Of a stretch of 64,000 bases of DNA, positions 47,813-56,990 are shown one piece after another. This DNA is from Solimonas sp. GTDB taxonomy: Bacteria > Pseudomonadota > Gammaproteobacteria > Nevskiales > Nevskiaceae. The stretch's first letter is position 1. Every line of letters starts with the position of its first letter. A model generated the notes under the pieces. The model made no database searches. It was given only the letters and a program-made list of their open reading frames with translations, and was not told the origin of the DNA. The stretch is taken from positions 122,980-186,979 of the forward strand of contig JASBRP010000051.1 of the NCBI GenBank assembly GCA_030149365.1, in the 5' to 3' direction. A program made the translations under genes and the position numbers.

Positions 47813-47999
47813 TCAGATCGCTTCGTCGATTTCCTCCTGAGCTTGGGTCTCGGCCTGTTCCCGGGATTCGATACGCGCTTTGGCCGAGCTACTGCAGTGC
47901 CGGAAGCGGTAGGACTGGTTGCCGGTCTCCACCGTATGGCAGTGGTGCGCGGGCCGGTCCGGCAACGCCGTGGTGAGCTTGGTATCGACAAAGACAACC
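47813..47999 (-). pseudogene. IS21-family istB C-terminal remnant
   Basis: About 62 codons ending in TGA read VVFVDTKLTTALPDRPAHHC, then HTVETGNQSYRFRHCSSSAK. This matches the C-terminus of IstB ATP-binding helper proteins (usual pattern K-TTALLDRLTHHC-ETGN-S-RF). The Walker regions, istA and IS ends are absent. An IS21-type element once inserted between the TonB receptor and the diguanylate cyclase gene. No other gene is seen in 47579-48089. Confidence 0.72.
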
Positions 48000-48089
48000 C
48001 GCAGCTAAGGTCCGGCCGGGGCAGACCCGGCCCCGATTCATCGAGCCCGAACTTTTCGATATCCTGCCGGATATCCTCAGGCCAACGCC

Positions 48090-49286
48090 ATGAAGCTGGA
48101 TCTCGTCACGCTACTCCTGGTCGTGGTTGCTTCCTATCTCGCCTTTGGGCTGCTCCAGTGGCGGGTTTGGCTGCGCCAGCCCCAGGAGTCCGCCGTCGCC
48201 TTCTGGGCGGCTTCCAACCTGGCCTGCGCTGGCGGCAGTCTGATGCTGGGCCTGCAAACCGTGCTGTTGCCGGCCTTGATGATTGGAATCGGCAATGCTC
48301 TGCTGGCCATGGGCTACGTCCTGATGTGGTTCGGGCTTCGCCGATTTGCCAAACAGCGGGTCGATTGGCGCTGGCTCGCCCTACTCCCCCTGGCGATGGC
48401 CCTGCTGTTCTCCTTCGTACCGTGGTTTGCCGATCATCCGGCCCACAGGGTTCAAGCGAGCTCCCTGCTGATTGCCGGATTCTCCCTGGCCTGCTTCTTC
48501 CAAGGCCGCTCAGCACAGAGGGCCGAGCATCTGGACATGCGCCGCGTCGCGATGGGCGCCCAGCTCGCGATGTGCGGAGCCCTGGCGCTGCGGGCCTACG
48601 GCGTCTGGCAGGGCGAACTCCAGGGCGTCAACTTCGTCGGAGGCGGCAGCAAGCTGGCGCTGGCGACCCTGCTGATGCTGATCATTGGCTTGATCTGGAA
48701 CATCTCCGTACTGCTGATGGTCGGTGAGCGCCTGGCCAATCGCCTGGCCAATGCCGCGGACTTCGACGCGCTGACCGGGGTGCTAAACCGGTCAGGCCTG
48801 CGCCACCGCGCTGGCAAGTACCTGTCTGCGGCCCGCCAGGAGCACGCCAGATGCTTTGTCATCCTCATCGACATGGACCGCTTCAAGTCCGTCAACGACA
48901 CCCACGGCCACAGCACGGGTGACCGCCTGCTGCAGCGCTTCGCCGAGGCGCTCCGCTTCGCGGTGCGCCAGGGTGACCTGGTGGCCCGTCATGGCGGCGA
49001 AGAGTTCGTCTGCCTGTTTTCCTCGTCGTCCCCGGCCGCCGGCCTGGAGGCCGCTGAACGGATCCGCGAGGCCTGCGCGAGCACCTTCGTCGATACGGGA
49101 GGCCAACGCATCGGCAGGACCGCCAGCATCGGCGTGTCGGATGTACAGGCTGACGAGAAGAAAATCGATGCCGCCCTCGACCGCGCCGACGAGGCCATGT
49201 ATCGCGCGAAGCAGGCCGGTGGCAACCGCGTGGAAGCAGCGCTCTCTCCGGTGTCCGTGGACTTCAGAACTGCCACTGCGCCGTGA
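48090..49286 (+). CDS. Membrane diguanylate cyclase (GGDEF)
   Basis: A 398-residue protein: six or seven helices over residues 1-210 form a membrane sensor, followed by a GGDEF domain (DALTGVLNRSG, IDMDRFKSVNDTHGH, RHGGEEF near 302). The active motif is GGEEF. RQGD five residues before it forms an intact inhibitory site, so feedback control by c-di-GMP is likely. Its 3' end overlaps the convergent TonB receptor gene by 23 bases. It lies between two TonB receptors. Confidence 0.92.
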   Translation: MKLDLVTLLLVVVASYLAFGLLQWRVWLRQPQESAVAFWAASNLACAGGSLMLGLQTVLLPALMIGIGNALLAMGYVLMWFGLRRFAKQRVDWRWLALLPLAMALLFSFVPWFADHPAHRVQASSLLIAGFSLACFFQGRSAQRAEHLDMRRVAMGAQLAMCGALALRAYGVWQGELQGVNFVGGGSKLALATLLMLIIGLIWNISVLLMVGERLANRLANAADFDALTGVLNRSGLRHRAGKYLSAARQEHARCFVILIDMDRFKSVNDTHGHSTGDRLLQRFAEALRFAVRQGDLVARHGGEEFVCLFSSSSPAAGLEAAERIREACASTFVDTGGQRIGRTASIGVSDVQADEKKIDAALDRADEAMYRAKQAGGNRVEAALSPVSVDFRTATAP

Positions 49287-51723
49287 CCCCCCAGATCCGG
49301 GGATCACCGGCGACCGCTCCATAGTCTCCCACTCCATAGATGGGTTGCGTGGCGGTGACGTACTCCACGTCCAACAGGTTGCGGATCCATAGCGCGAGTT
49401 CCCAGCCCTGCGCCACATCACCGATGGCAGCGCGTGCCCCCGTGATGCCGAATCCGTCCATGTAGCTGGCACGGCCGTGCTCGACCGTCCCGAAGGTTGC
49501 GCTCCGCAGGTAGTGATCGATGCCGCCCCGGAACTCCAGCGAGCCCGGCAGGGGCCGGCGGTACATCAGGTTGGCCGCCAGGGTCCAGCGCGGGGCGTTG
49601 TAGAGCTGCTGGCCGCTGAGGTCGCGCGTGTTGCTGCGTGTGTCCTCGTCAGGGGCATTGGTGAAATCCTCGGTGATTGCGCGGTTGTAGGCCGCCGCCA
49701 GTCGCAGGAACCAGGACGCACTGAGGTCCATGCCCGCTTCCGCCTCCAAGCCTTGCAGGCGAACCCGGCCGATGTTGAGCAGGTTGTTCATGCGCGGATT
49801 GGGGATGAAGGTTGTGTCCTCGTCGAAGGTGAGGGCCTGGTAGTCCCTCACGCGGGTGTCATACACGGCCGCCGCCAGCGACAGCCCCCGGTGCGGAATG
49901 CGGCCCCGGACGCCGGCTTCGAATGAGGTCGCCCGTTCGGGCCTGAAGGTCGGCTTCACCGTTTCACCGGTTACGCCCAGGTTGATGCCTCCACCCTTCA
50001 CGCCCCGCTGCGCGGAGACGTAGGCCATCCAGCCCTCCGCCAGCCGGTAGCTCGCGCTGAGCCCGCCGGAGATATCGCCCTCTTCGTAGCGGTCGCTGCG
50101 CTGGAACTCACCACCGGCGACCTGGTCCAGCAGACCCTCGAAGGTAAGCCCCCGGAAATCCACGCCCAGCAACTCGCCCAGCGGCGTGAGCGCATCGAGC
50201 GCAGACAGCGGGCTGGCCTGAGGGTTGCCTCCTTGCCGCGAGCGGCTGACGCTCGCCGTCTTGCGCTCGTGGGTGTAGCGCAGCCCCGCCTGGGTCTCGA
50301 TCCGGTCGGTCCACTTCCAGGCGATCGATCCGTATGCCGAGGCACTGTCGGCACGCTGGCGATAGGGTGTACGCACGGTCATCCCGGCCAGTGTCTGCGG
50401 CGGGATCAGCGCGTCCAGCAGCAGGCCGCTGTTGCTGCGCGTGGCAAAAGGCAGCTGCTCACGCAGCAAGCCGCCGAACACCCAGGCTGCGAGATCCTCC
50501 CCCAGCAACGCATCCTCGCGTCCGGCCAGGTGCTGGCGCAGCAGCAGCAGGCCGGCGGTGGCGCCCGACCGCTCGCCGCGCCGCTGGATTCGCACTTCCT
50601 GGCTGAGCTGATCGTGCTCGTTGCGCAGGCCACCCGTGACCAGGCGCAGGGAGGTCGCGTCGTCATTCATCGGCGCGAAGTGCCAGTCGCGCCAGGCCGA
50701 GATGCTGCTGATCGTCACCTCCGGCGACCATCGGTGGTCCAGCCGGGCGGTCAACGCATTCTGGCCGAGCCGGGTATAGATGTCCGCGTCGATGTCGGCC
50801 ACGTAGTCCGACGGGTTCGAGGATGTCCGCTGGTATTCCATGTACTCATCGCGGGCGGTGACCGCGGGGCGTATCGGCGCGGCGAAGGCGAAGTAGCAGC
50901 AAACCTCGTCGACCTCGGCCGTTTCGGCGATCAGGCGCCCGGACCAGGCGGGATCGGGTGTCCAGAGCAGTTGTGCCCGCGCGCCCTGCCGGTGGCGATC
51001 ATTGAGCTTGCGCCCGTCGTGGAGATTCTCGACCAGTCCCTCCCGCTGGCTGATGTAGCCCGCAATCCGTCCCGCCAGCCGATCCTCGACCAGGGCACCG
51101 CCAGCATGGCCCCTCAGTTGGCGATCGCCGAAGCGGCCGTAGGAGGCCTCGATGCCGCCGTCGGGCGAGAAGGATGGTGCCCGGGTCAGGATGTGCACGG
51201 CGCCGGCCGTGGTGTTCTTGCCGAACACGACACCCTGGGGACCCCGCAGCACCTCGACGCGATCGATATCGACGAAATCGAAGATGGCGTAGCTCTGGCG
51301 GGCCACGTAGACGTCGTCGATGAAGATCCCGACGCTGCTCTCGATGCCATCGTTGAAGGGGTTGGATCCCAGCCCCCGGATCGAAACCGAGGTCAGCCGC
51401 GGATTGGCGGCCATGGCACTCATGCCCGGCGCCAGCGAGGGCAACTGCAGCACGCTGGATACGCCGGCGTCCTCCAGCTGGCTGCCCTCGATGCTCGATA
51501 TCGACGCGGCGGCCATGAAGCCATCCGGCCCGGCATCCCGAGCCCGCACCTCGACAGGCGCCAACGTGACCGGATCACCGCCATCCTGACGCCCCTGCGC
51601 CGCGGCGATCGTCACGACCGCCTGGGCCAGGAACAAGAATCCGCATAGCTTTGCCCAAGCCCTGCGCCCGAGGGCAGGGGCAGGCGAGCGGCCTCGGCGC
51701 GGCCGCCCGATCAGGCTGCGCAT
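49264..51723 (-). CDS. TonB-dependent outer-membrane receptor
   Basis: About 819 residues: signal segment (AKLCGFLFLAQAVVTIAAAQ), TonB-box-like VTLAPVEVRAR, plug (VSIRGLGSNPFNDGIESSVG, VEVLRGPQGVVFGKNTTAGA) and a long barrel ending IWGVTAQWQF with a terminal Phe. It belongs to the same broad group as the receptor at 45362 but is clearly distinct. ATG 51723 is preferred because the frame upstream overlaps the opposite-strand small gene; ATG 51759 is an alternative. Its end overlaps the diguanylate cyclase gene. The ligand is unknown. Confidence 0.9.
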   Translation of the reverse strand: MRSLIGRPRRGRSPAPALGRRAWAKLCGFLFLAQAVVTIAAAQGRQDGGDPVTLAPVEVRARDAGPDGFMAAASISSIEGSQLEDAGVSSVLQLPSLAPGMSAMAANPRLTSVSIRGLGSNPFNDGIESSVGIFIDDVYVARQSYAIFDFVDIDRVEVLRGPQGVVFGKNTTAGAVHILTRAPSFSPDGGIEASYGRFGDRQLRGHAGGALVEDRLAGRIAGYISQREGLVENLHDGRKLNDRHRQGARAQLLWTPDPAWSGRLIAETAEVDEVCCYFAFAAPIRPAVTARDEYMEYQRTSSNPSDYVADIDADIYTRLGQNALTARLDHRWSPEVTISSISAWRDWHFAPMNDDATSLRLVTGGLRNEHDQLSQEVRIQRRGERSGATAGLLLLRQHLAGREDALLGEDLAAWVFGGLLREQLPFATRSNSGLLLDALIPPQTLAGMTVRTPYRQRADSASAYGSIAWKWTDRIETQAGLRYTHERKTASVSRSRQGGNPQASPLSALDALTPLGELLGVDFRGLTFEGLLDQVAGGEFQRSDRYEEGDISGGLSASYRLAEGWMAYVSAQRGVKGGGINLGVTGETVKPTFRPERATSFEAGVRGRIPHRGLSLAAAVYDTRVRDYQALTFDEDTTFIPNPRMNNLLNIGRVRLQGLEAEAGMDLSASWFLRLAAAYNRAITEDFTNAPDEDTRSNTRDLSGQQLYNAPRWTLAANLMYRRPLPGSLEFRGGIDHYLRSATFGTVEHGRASYMDGFGITGARAAIGDVAQGWELALWIRNLLDVEYVTATQPIYGVGDYGAVAGDPRIWGVTAQWQF

Positions 51724-51786
51724 CCGGCCCGCTTCGCCGGCCGTATCCAAGGCCAGCATCCGGATGGAAAACCGGGGGGAGTGTCC

Positions 51787-52461
51787 ATGGCAGGCTGGGA
51801 TGGCAATACGGGCTTCAGTTATCGCGAGCGTCAGGAGTTCGGGCAGTCCTTTGCGAGAATCGCGGAAGTCCTGCCGTTGATGTTCAGGCCATGCTGGCAC
51901 CGCTGGCAAGAAGCGCCGGGACCCCCGGCGACATTGACGGTCTATGACTGCCATGGCGGCGTATCCTTGCAGCTGGCGCGGGCAGGCCCGGACAGGATCC
52001 GTGGGGAAGCGGCCGGCCATGAGCGCATGGTGGTTTGCATCGAGGCGGCCCGCAGCATCGCCGAGGCCATCGACGCCAGCGGACTGTCTCCTTTCGATCG
52101 GACTCCGGCCAGGCCCCGTCTTCACCTTGTGAAGGCGGGCCGGCGCAAGGCCGGCCCACCGCCCACGAGCGTGCTGCTGAATCCTGATCGCAAGGCTGCG
52201 CCTGGACGGCGAGCCGCGACTGAAGCTGGCCAGCGTGTTGCTGACGGTCCGCGCCACGATCCCGCCGCGGACCTGGCGGATGGGCGATGCCGCAACAAGC
52301 GGCTGGCGCTGGTCATGGCGGTCAGCACGAAGGGATCGCCCGGAGTGACGCCCCGCGCGCGGATTCGTCTGCTTCATTGCCGCCTGACAGTCCGGCCAAG
52401 CCGGCTCCCGGCCAGGCCGCCTGCCACAACTTTCGGTGCGCCTGCATCATCCGCTCCTTGA
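51787..52461 (+). CDS. Small uncharacterised protein, paralogue of the one at 17899, with C-terminal extension
   Basis: The first 105 or so residues repeat the pattern of the 118-residue protein at 17899-18255 (shared GFS-RER-EF, RIAE-LP-MF, W-RW-E, VYD-G-SLQ, AID-GLS). The frame then runs on for about 110 residues of Arg/Ala/Pro-rich sequence that does not look folded, probably because the ancestral stop was lost; the real end may be uncertain. ATG 51787 is chosen since GGGGGA lies 6 bases upstream, whereas GTG 51781 would touch it. It lies 184 bases ahead of an EAL-domain gene on the same strand and is divergent from a TonB receptor. Confidence 0.7.
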   Translation: MAGWDGNTGFSYRERQEFGQSFARIAEVLPLMFRPCWHRWQEAPGPPATLTVYDCHGGVSLQLARAGPDRIRGEAAGHERMVVCIEAARSIAEAIDASGLSPFDRTPARPRLHLVKAGRRKAGPPPTSVLLNPDRKAAPGRRAATEAGQRVADGPRHDPAADLADGRCRNKRLALVMAVSTKGSPGVTPRARIRLLHCRLTVRPSRLPARPPATTFGAPASSAP

Positions 52462-52645
52462 TTCGCTGCCTGACGGGACTGCCTTGCCGCAGCCGGGGAA
52501 GGATCTCAGGCCCGGACGATACGGCCGGCCGGGCGGGACGGATGCAGCGTCGGGGTGAGGGCGCTGCGGGCCGACGAACGGCCCCAAGTTCTGCCCTGGC
52601 CTGCCGATGCAAGGTCGAAGGATTGGTGGGGCTGGGGAGAATCGA

Positions 52646-54211
52646 GTGGTCTATTCGCTGTCGGAGGTGGTCAATGGCATGCGCCACGGGCAGTTGCGGC
52701 TGGCCCTGGAACCCCAGGTGCACCTGGAAACCGGGCAGATCATCGGCTTCGAGTGCCTGAGCCGCTGGGCGCACCCCCGGGACGGGCTGGTGTCGCCAGC
52801 ACTCTTCCTGCCCCAGCTGGAGCGTCATGGACTGATCGGTCAATTGACGCTGGTCATCATCGAACGCGCCCTGTCGATCCGCAGCCGCCTGCGCGAGCGG
52901 GGCCTGGACGTCGCGATTTCCGTGAACATCTCGTCCCAATCGCTACTCGACTGGAATTTCCCGGCCGACCTGCTGCGCCTGCCGCGTGCGGCCGGCGGCG
53001 ACCTGCAGGGTCTTACGCTGGAAATCACCGAGTCGGCCGAACTGTCGGACGATTCCCTGAGCGGCGAGTGCATCCGTGCCCTGAAATCGCTGGGACTGCG
53101 CTTGAGCCTGGACGATTTCTGGACCGGATACTCCTCGCTCAGCAAACCCCATCTGGACGCCTTCGACGAGGTGAAGATCGATTATCAGCTGACCCGTCAT
53201 ATCGAGGACGACAAGATCGCCCTCGCCGGCGTGTCGTCGATCCATACGTTCGCCCGCATGCTGGGCTGGCGCTGCGTGGTGGAGGGAATCGAAAACCTAC
53301 AATCGGTCTCGCTGCTGCGCGCCCTCGGCTGCAGCGTGGGCCAGGGATACCTGTTCGCCCACCCCATCGACGAGGACGATCTCGAAGCCTGGCTGGACGC
53401 CCGCGCACCGAAGGGATACCTGGAATTCCTGCACCAGGGGAGTGCCGCCCCGCCACCCGCGCTGCCGCTGCTGGACGAGTTGCAGATCGCGTCCCACTCG
53501 CGGTCCTCGGTGCCGATCTGGCTGTTCGACATCGATCGCATGAAGATGCACTGGGCCAATCCTACAGCGCTGCGCCTTTGGATGGCGGAGGACGTGGCTG
53601 AATTCACCGCCAGGGACTTCTCCACCGACATGAGCGACGCGATCTACCAGAGGCTGCTGTCGCTGCGCGAGCTGCTGCGCTCGGGAGGCACGATCGCCGA
53701 GCAGTGGACCATATACCCACGGGGCGCACCCAAGCAGGTGTACTCCGTGATGAAGGCCAGCCTGTCCATGGACGGACACTTTCTGCTCGAGGTGCGAGGC
53801 TACGAGGGGATCGGGCCCGCCGCCGCCATGCCCTCGGGTACGCCGACGGCGGACACGCTGCCGAACCCGTCACTGGCCGTCCACGAGGACGGCCGCATCT
53901 ACTGGAGGAACGCAGCGACCTCACGGACCTTTGCCCGGCTTGGCGATTGCCTGTTCGACGCCTGCACCTCCCCGGCGGACGCGGCCGGGTTCGTTTCCGA
54001 CATCCTCCGGCATGGCTCCGGAACGACCGACCTGCGCATTCGCAACCATCGCTGCTCGATTCCTTTCCGGGTGGAGGGCCTGCGCGTCCGCGATCCCTCG
54101 ACCGGGAAGAAGGCCGTGGTGCTCACCTTGACCCAGGCCTGCGACATCTACGGCTGCTCGCACAGGACCTCCCAGGCGGCACCGGAAGCCGCTTCCCTCG
54201 CTGGGCCGTGA
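52646..54211 (+). CDS. EAL-domain protein with C-terminal PAS-like regions
   Basis: About 521 residues, soluble. The EAL domain (about 1-250) has ECLSR (ExLxR, near 36), VNISSQSL, LEITES, DDFWTGYSSL (near 156), VKIDYQL and VEGIE. Most catalytic residues are kept, but DDFG has become DDFW and several flanking positions differ, so activity is uncertain. The C-terminal half has two PAS-like segments (VPIWLFDIDRMKMHWANPTA; LAVHEDGRIYWRNAATSRTF), an unusual order with the sensors after the EAL. GTG 52646 is preferred (GGGGAGA 5-6 bases upstream); ATG 52607 has no site. A small paralogous protein is encoded just upstream. Confidence 0.82.
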   Translation: MVYSLSEVVNGMRHGQLRLALEPQVHLETGQIIGFECLSRWAHPRDGLVSPALFLPQLERHGLIGQLTLVIIERALSIRSRLRERGLDVAISVNISSQSLLDWNFPADLLRLPRAAGGDLQGLTLEITESAELSDDSLSGECIRALKSLGLRLSLDDFWTGYSSLSKPHLDAFDEVKIDYQLTRHIEDDKIALAGVSSIHTFARMLGWRCVVEGIENLQSVSLLRALGCSVGQGYLFAHPIDEDDLEAWLDARAPKGYLEFLHQGSAAPPPALPLLDELQIASHSRSSVPIWLFDIDRMKMHWANPTALRLWMAEDVAEFTARDFSTDMSDAIYQRLLSLRELLRSGGTIAEQWTIYPRGAPKQVYSVMKASLSMDGHFLLEVRGYEGIGPAAAMPSGTPTADTLPNPSLAVHEDGRIYWRNAATSRTFARLGDCLFDACTSPADAAGFVSDILRHGSGTTDLRIRNHRCSIPFRVEGLRVRDPSTGKKAVVLTLTQACDIYGCSHRTSQAAPEAASLAGP

Positions 54212-54220
54212 CCCGGCGAC

Positions 54221-54916
54221 TCAGGTTTTCCCGCAGGCCAGGTTGGCCGGGATCGCAATGTCCATCATCCTCGGGTCCGGCAACCGCAGGCCTCGCATGA
54301 TGGCGATGTATTCGTCTCGGCTCTTGCCGGCGATGCGCGGATTGAAACGCCGCTCCTCGTCGATGGTCGAGACGGTCCAGCCGCGATAGTCATGGGCGGG
54401 ATAGACCAGGGTGTCGTCGTCCAGGCTCAGCAGCATGTCGTGGATGGAATCCCAGGAGCGGCCAGGATCGCCTCCCTGGAAATCCGTGCGGCCCGTGCCG
54501 CGGATCAGCAGCACGTCACCGGTGAACACGGCGCCGGGGCCGCCTGCCTCGAGCAGGAAGCTGAAGGATTCATCCGTATGGCCGGGGGTGTACAGAGACC
54601 TCAGCTGGAGCTGCTCGATCCGGATGGCGTCGCCATCCTGGACCTGTTGCGAGACGCAGGACGCCTTGCTCTGCTCCCCCATGAGCGTAACGCAGGAAGT
54701 CGCGTCCCGCAGATCCCCCAGGCCGGTCACATGATCCGCATGCGTATGCGTGTCGATCGCGCGGACGAGCCTCAGATCCAGTTGCTCGATCGCCTGGAGA
54801 TACTGCGCCACATTCTCCTTCACCGGATCGATGATGACCGCCTCGCGGCCTCGGCCGCTGGCCAGCAGGTAGGTGTAGGTGCTGGAAGCCGTATCGAAGA
54901 ATTGCCGGAACAGCAT
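54221..54916 (-). CDS. ETHE1-like persulfide dioxygenase (MBL fold)
   Basis: A 231-residue metallo-beta-lactamase-fold enzyme. The iron site THTHADHVTG is visible, with PGHTDESFSF, GDVLLIRGTGRTDF and YPAHDYRG, all characteristic of ETHE1/persulfide dioxygenases, which oxidise glutathione persulfide to sulfite. AAGGAGG lies just before ATG 54916. It follows the TSUP exporter by 10 bases and the repressor beyond it. The operon would oxidise persulfide and export the resulting sulfite. It converges on the EAL gene. Confidence 0.9.
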   Translation of the reverse strand: MLFRQFFDTASSTYTYLLASGRGREAVIIDPVKENVAQYLQAIEQLDLRLVRAIDTHTHADHVTGLGDLRDATSCVTLMGEQSKASCVSQQVQDGDAIRIEQLQLRSLYTPGHTDESFSFLLEAGGPGAVFTGDVLLIRGTGRTDFQGGDPGRSWDSIHDMLLSLDDDTLVYPAHDYRGWTVSTIDEERRFNPRIAGKSRDEYIAIMRGLRLPDPRMMDIAIPANLACGKT

Positions 54917-54926
54917 GTTGCCTCCT

Positions 54927-55757
54927 TCAGGCGGCGCGCCAGGCCATGAGGCCGGCGAGCAGCAGCATGGACACTGCAAAGAGTCGTTGGAGCATGGCGC
55001 CGGCGAATCTCGGGGCCAGGCGCCGTCCGGCGTACATGCCCGCGAGACTGCCGATGACGAAGGGAGCGCCAGCTCGCCAGTCGATGGCGTGCCCTGCAGC
55101 GGTGCCGACCAGCAGGGTGGCCGCGCTGGTCAGGGAGATCGCGAGCAAGGATGTCGCCACGGCCGAGTGGATCGATAGCGGGGTCGCCGTACGCAGCGCC
55201 GGCACGATGACGAATCCCCCGCCCACGCCGAACATGCCCGACAGCATGCCGCTAGCGGCCCCCACGGCGGCCAGCAGCAGGGCGCAGGGACAGGACCAGG
55301 CGATCCTGCGAGTGATTGGATCAAGACGACACAGAGGTCCCCCGTGGGATTGCCCGTCACCCGCCACCGCCGCACGCACCACGGACGCCTCGGATGGGCG
55401 CTGCCGCGCCTGCAGCAGCAGCCGTGCCGCCACCACCACGAGAATCGCGCAGAATCCCAGCATGAGCGCATCGCCGGACACCTGGCCGGCCAGGCGCATC
55501 CCCAGTGGGGCCATCGGCAACGCCGCCAGTGACATCAGTGCTGCGGCCCGGTAACGGACGTAGGCCGCATCCCAGGCCACCACGGTGCCGAATGCCGCCG
55601 CAACGAATACGGCGAGCAGCGCCACCGGCGCTGCCTGGGTCACGGGCCAGCCGAAGCCGAGCACCAGCAGGGGCACGGCGATGACTGAACCGCCCGCCCC
55701 CGTCAGGCCCAGCACCAGTCCCGTCAAGGCTCCCAGCAGGACGCCCAGTTCAGCCAT
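54927..55757 (-). CDS. TSUP-family (TauE/SafE) sulfite/organosulfonate exporter
   Basis: A 276-residue membrane protein with two halves of about four helices, each starting with the TSUP glycine motif (LGLTGAGGSVIAVPLL; MFGVGGGFVIVPAL). The family moves sulfite, sulfonates or thiosulfate. Its start overlaps the end of the CsoR-type repressor gene by eight bases (ATGGCTGA), and the persulfide dioxygenase follows. Export of sulfite made by that enzyme is the likely role. Confidence 0.9.
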   Translation of the reverse strand: MAELGVLLGALTGLVLGLTGAGGSVIAVPLLVLGFGWPVTQAAPVALLAVFVAAAFGTVVAWDAAYVRYRAAALMSLAALPMAPLGMRLAGQVSGDALMLGFCAILVVVAARLLLQARQRPSEASVVRAAVAGDGQSHGGPLCRLDPITRRIAWSCPCALLLAAVGAASGMLSGMFGVGGGFVIVPALRTATPLSIHSAVATSLLAISLTSAATLLVGTAAGHAIDWRAGAPFVIGSLAGMYAGRRLAPRFAGAMLQRLFAVSMLLLAGLMAWRAA

Positions 55758-56022
55758 AGCGCGCCAGCAGTTGCGTCACTTTCGCCAGGCGCTCCCTGGC
55801 CTCGCCCGAGGCAAGGCCCAGTTCGTCGAGTTCACGGCGCGTCACGCAGGACATCAGGTCGAAGAAAGCGCGATCCATGGCCTTGCGCACGGCAGCGAAC
55901 TGCTGGACCACCTTCTCGCAGTCCTGCTCCGCCTCGATCATCGCGGACACCCCCCGCACCTGGCCCTCGATGCGGCGCAGCCGCGCCAACAGGCTTGCCT
56001 TGTCCTCGTTCCAGTCCGTCAT
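55750..56022 (-). CDS. CsoR/CstR-family repressor, probable persulfide sensor
   Basis: A 90-residue helical repressor of the DUF156 family (LLARLRRIEGQVRGVSAMIE). Two cysteines, near residues 35 (EQDCEKV) and 59 (LMSCV), lie 24 apart instead of the 29 usual in CsoR and CstR, and no histidine ligand lies between them. That fits a thiol-based persulfide sensor rather than a copper sensor, although helix 2 is shorter than in CstR. ATG 56022 is preferred. It heads the operon with TSUP and dioxygenase and is divergent from the YeeE pair. Confidence 0.85.
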   Translation of the reverse strand: MTDWNEDKASLLARLRRIEGQVRGVSAMIEAEQDCEKVVQQFAAVRKAMDRAFFDLMSCVTRRELDELGLASGEARERLAKVTQLLARYG

Positions 56023-56036
56023 CTGCGGGTTTCCTT

Positions 56037-56054
56037 TATACGGTAGGGGGTATA
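56037..56054. promoter_or_regulatory. Probable operator of the CsoR/CstR-type repressor
   Basis: TATAC, an 8-base G-rich centre, then GTATA form a palindrome around a G-tract, the type of site bound by CsoR-family repressors. It lies between the divergent repressor operon and the YeeE/YedE pair, 15 bases before the repressor ATG and 27 before the YeeE-type ATG, so it could repress both. Confidence 0.65.
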
Positions 56055-56080
56055 GTATACGCAGCATCAGGAGGATGTCC

Positions 56081-56484
<404 letters not shown>

Positions 56485-56488
<4 letters not shown>

Positions 56489-56913
56489 GCGACTCCAGGC
56501 TGGGCATTGTTGCCGGGGCCGCCAGCGGCCTGCTTTTCGGCGCCGGACTCCTGCTCTCCGGCATGGCGTCGCCGGCCAACGTCCTGGGCTTCCTGGACCT
56601 GAGCCAGCCGTGGAATCCGATGCTGCTCTGGGTGATGCTGGGGGCACTGTCGATCACCCTGCCCGGCTTCTGGCTGATGCGCCGTCGTGGCCGGCCCTTC
56701 GCAGCGGCGTCCTTTGCCGCCCCCGCCTGCGCCCAGGTGGACCGCCGCCTGCTGGCGGGCGCCGCGCTTTTCGGTGTCGGCTGGGGCATCGGCGGCTATT
56801 GCCCTGGCCCAGCCCTTGCTGGGGCCGCGCTGGCGGATCCCACGGCCCTGCTGCTGCTCGCGTCGATGCTGGTCGGCGCCTGGCTGGCAGACCGCCTCCG
56901 CTCACGCGCCTAG
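56485..56913 (+). CDS. YeeE/YedE-family sulfur transport protein, second half
   Basis: A 142-residue membrane protein with the partner motif GWGIGGYCPGPALAG, whose cysteine is the second conserved site of this family, and SGMASPANVLGFLDL near the start. It is translationally coupled to the preceding half. With the divergent repressor, TSUP and dioxygenase genes it completes a sulfide/persulfide detoxification module. Confidence 0.87.
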
Positions 56914-56990
56914 TTCGGCCTGCCGGCTGCCCGCCTCATCCATCGCACCGGTTGCCACGTACCTGCAGCGACGATCACTGGAGTGCGTGC

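Noticed and set aside
51724..52377. N-terminal extension of the second TonB receptor by about 218 codons
   Set aside because: The extra part has no signal peptide or plug similarity and overlaps the opposite-strand small gene, which has a good ribosome site and a paralogue.
53197..53779. Antisense frames opposite the EAL-domain gene
   Set aside because: They are shadows of a well-supported gene with all EAL motifs in the other strand.
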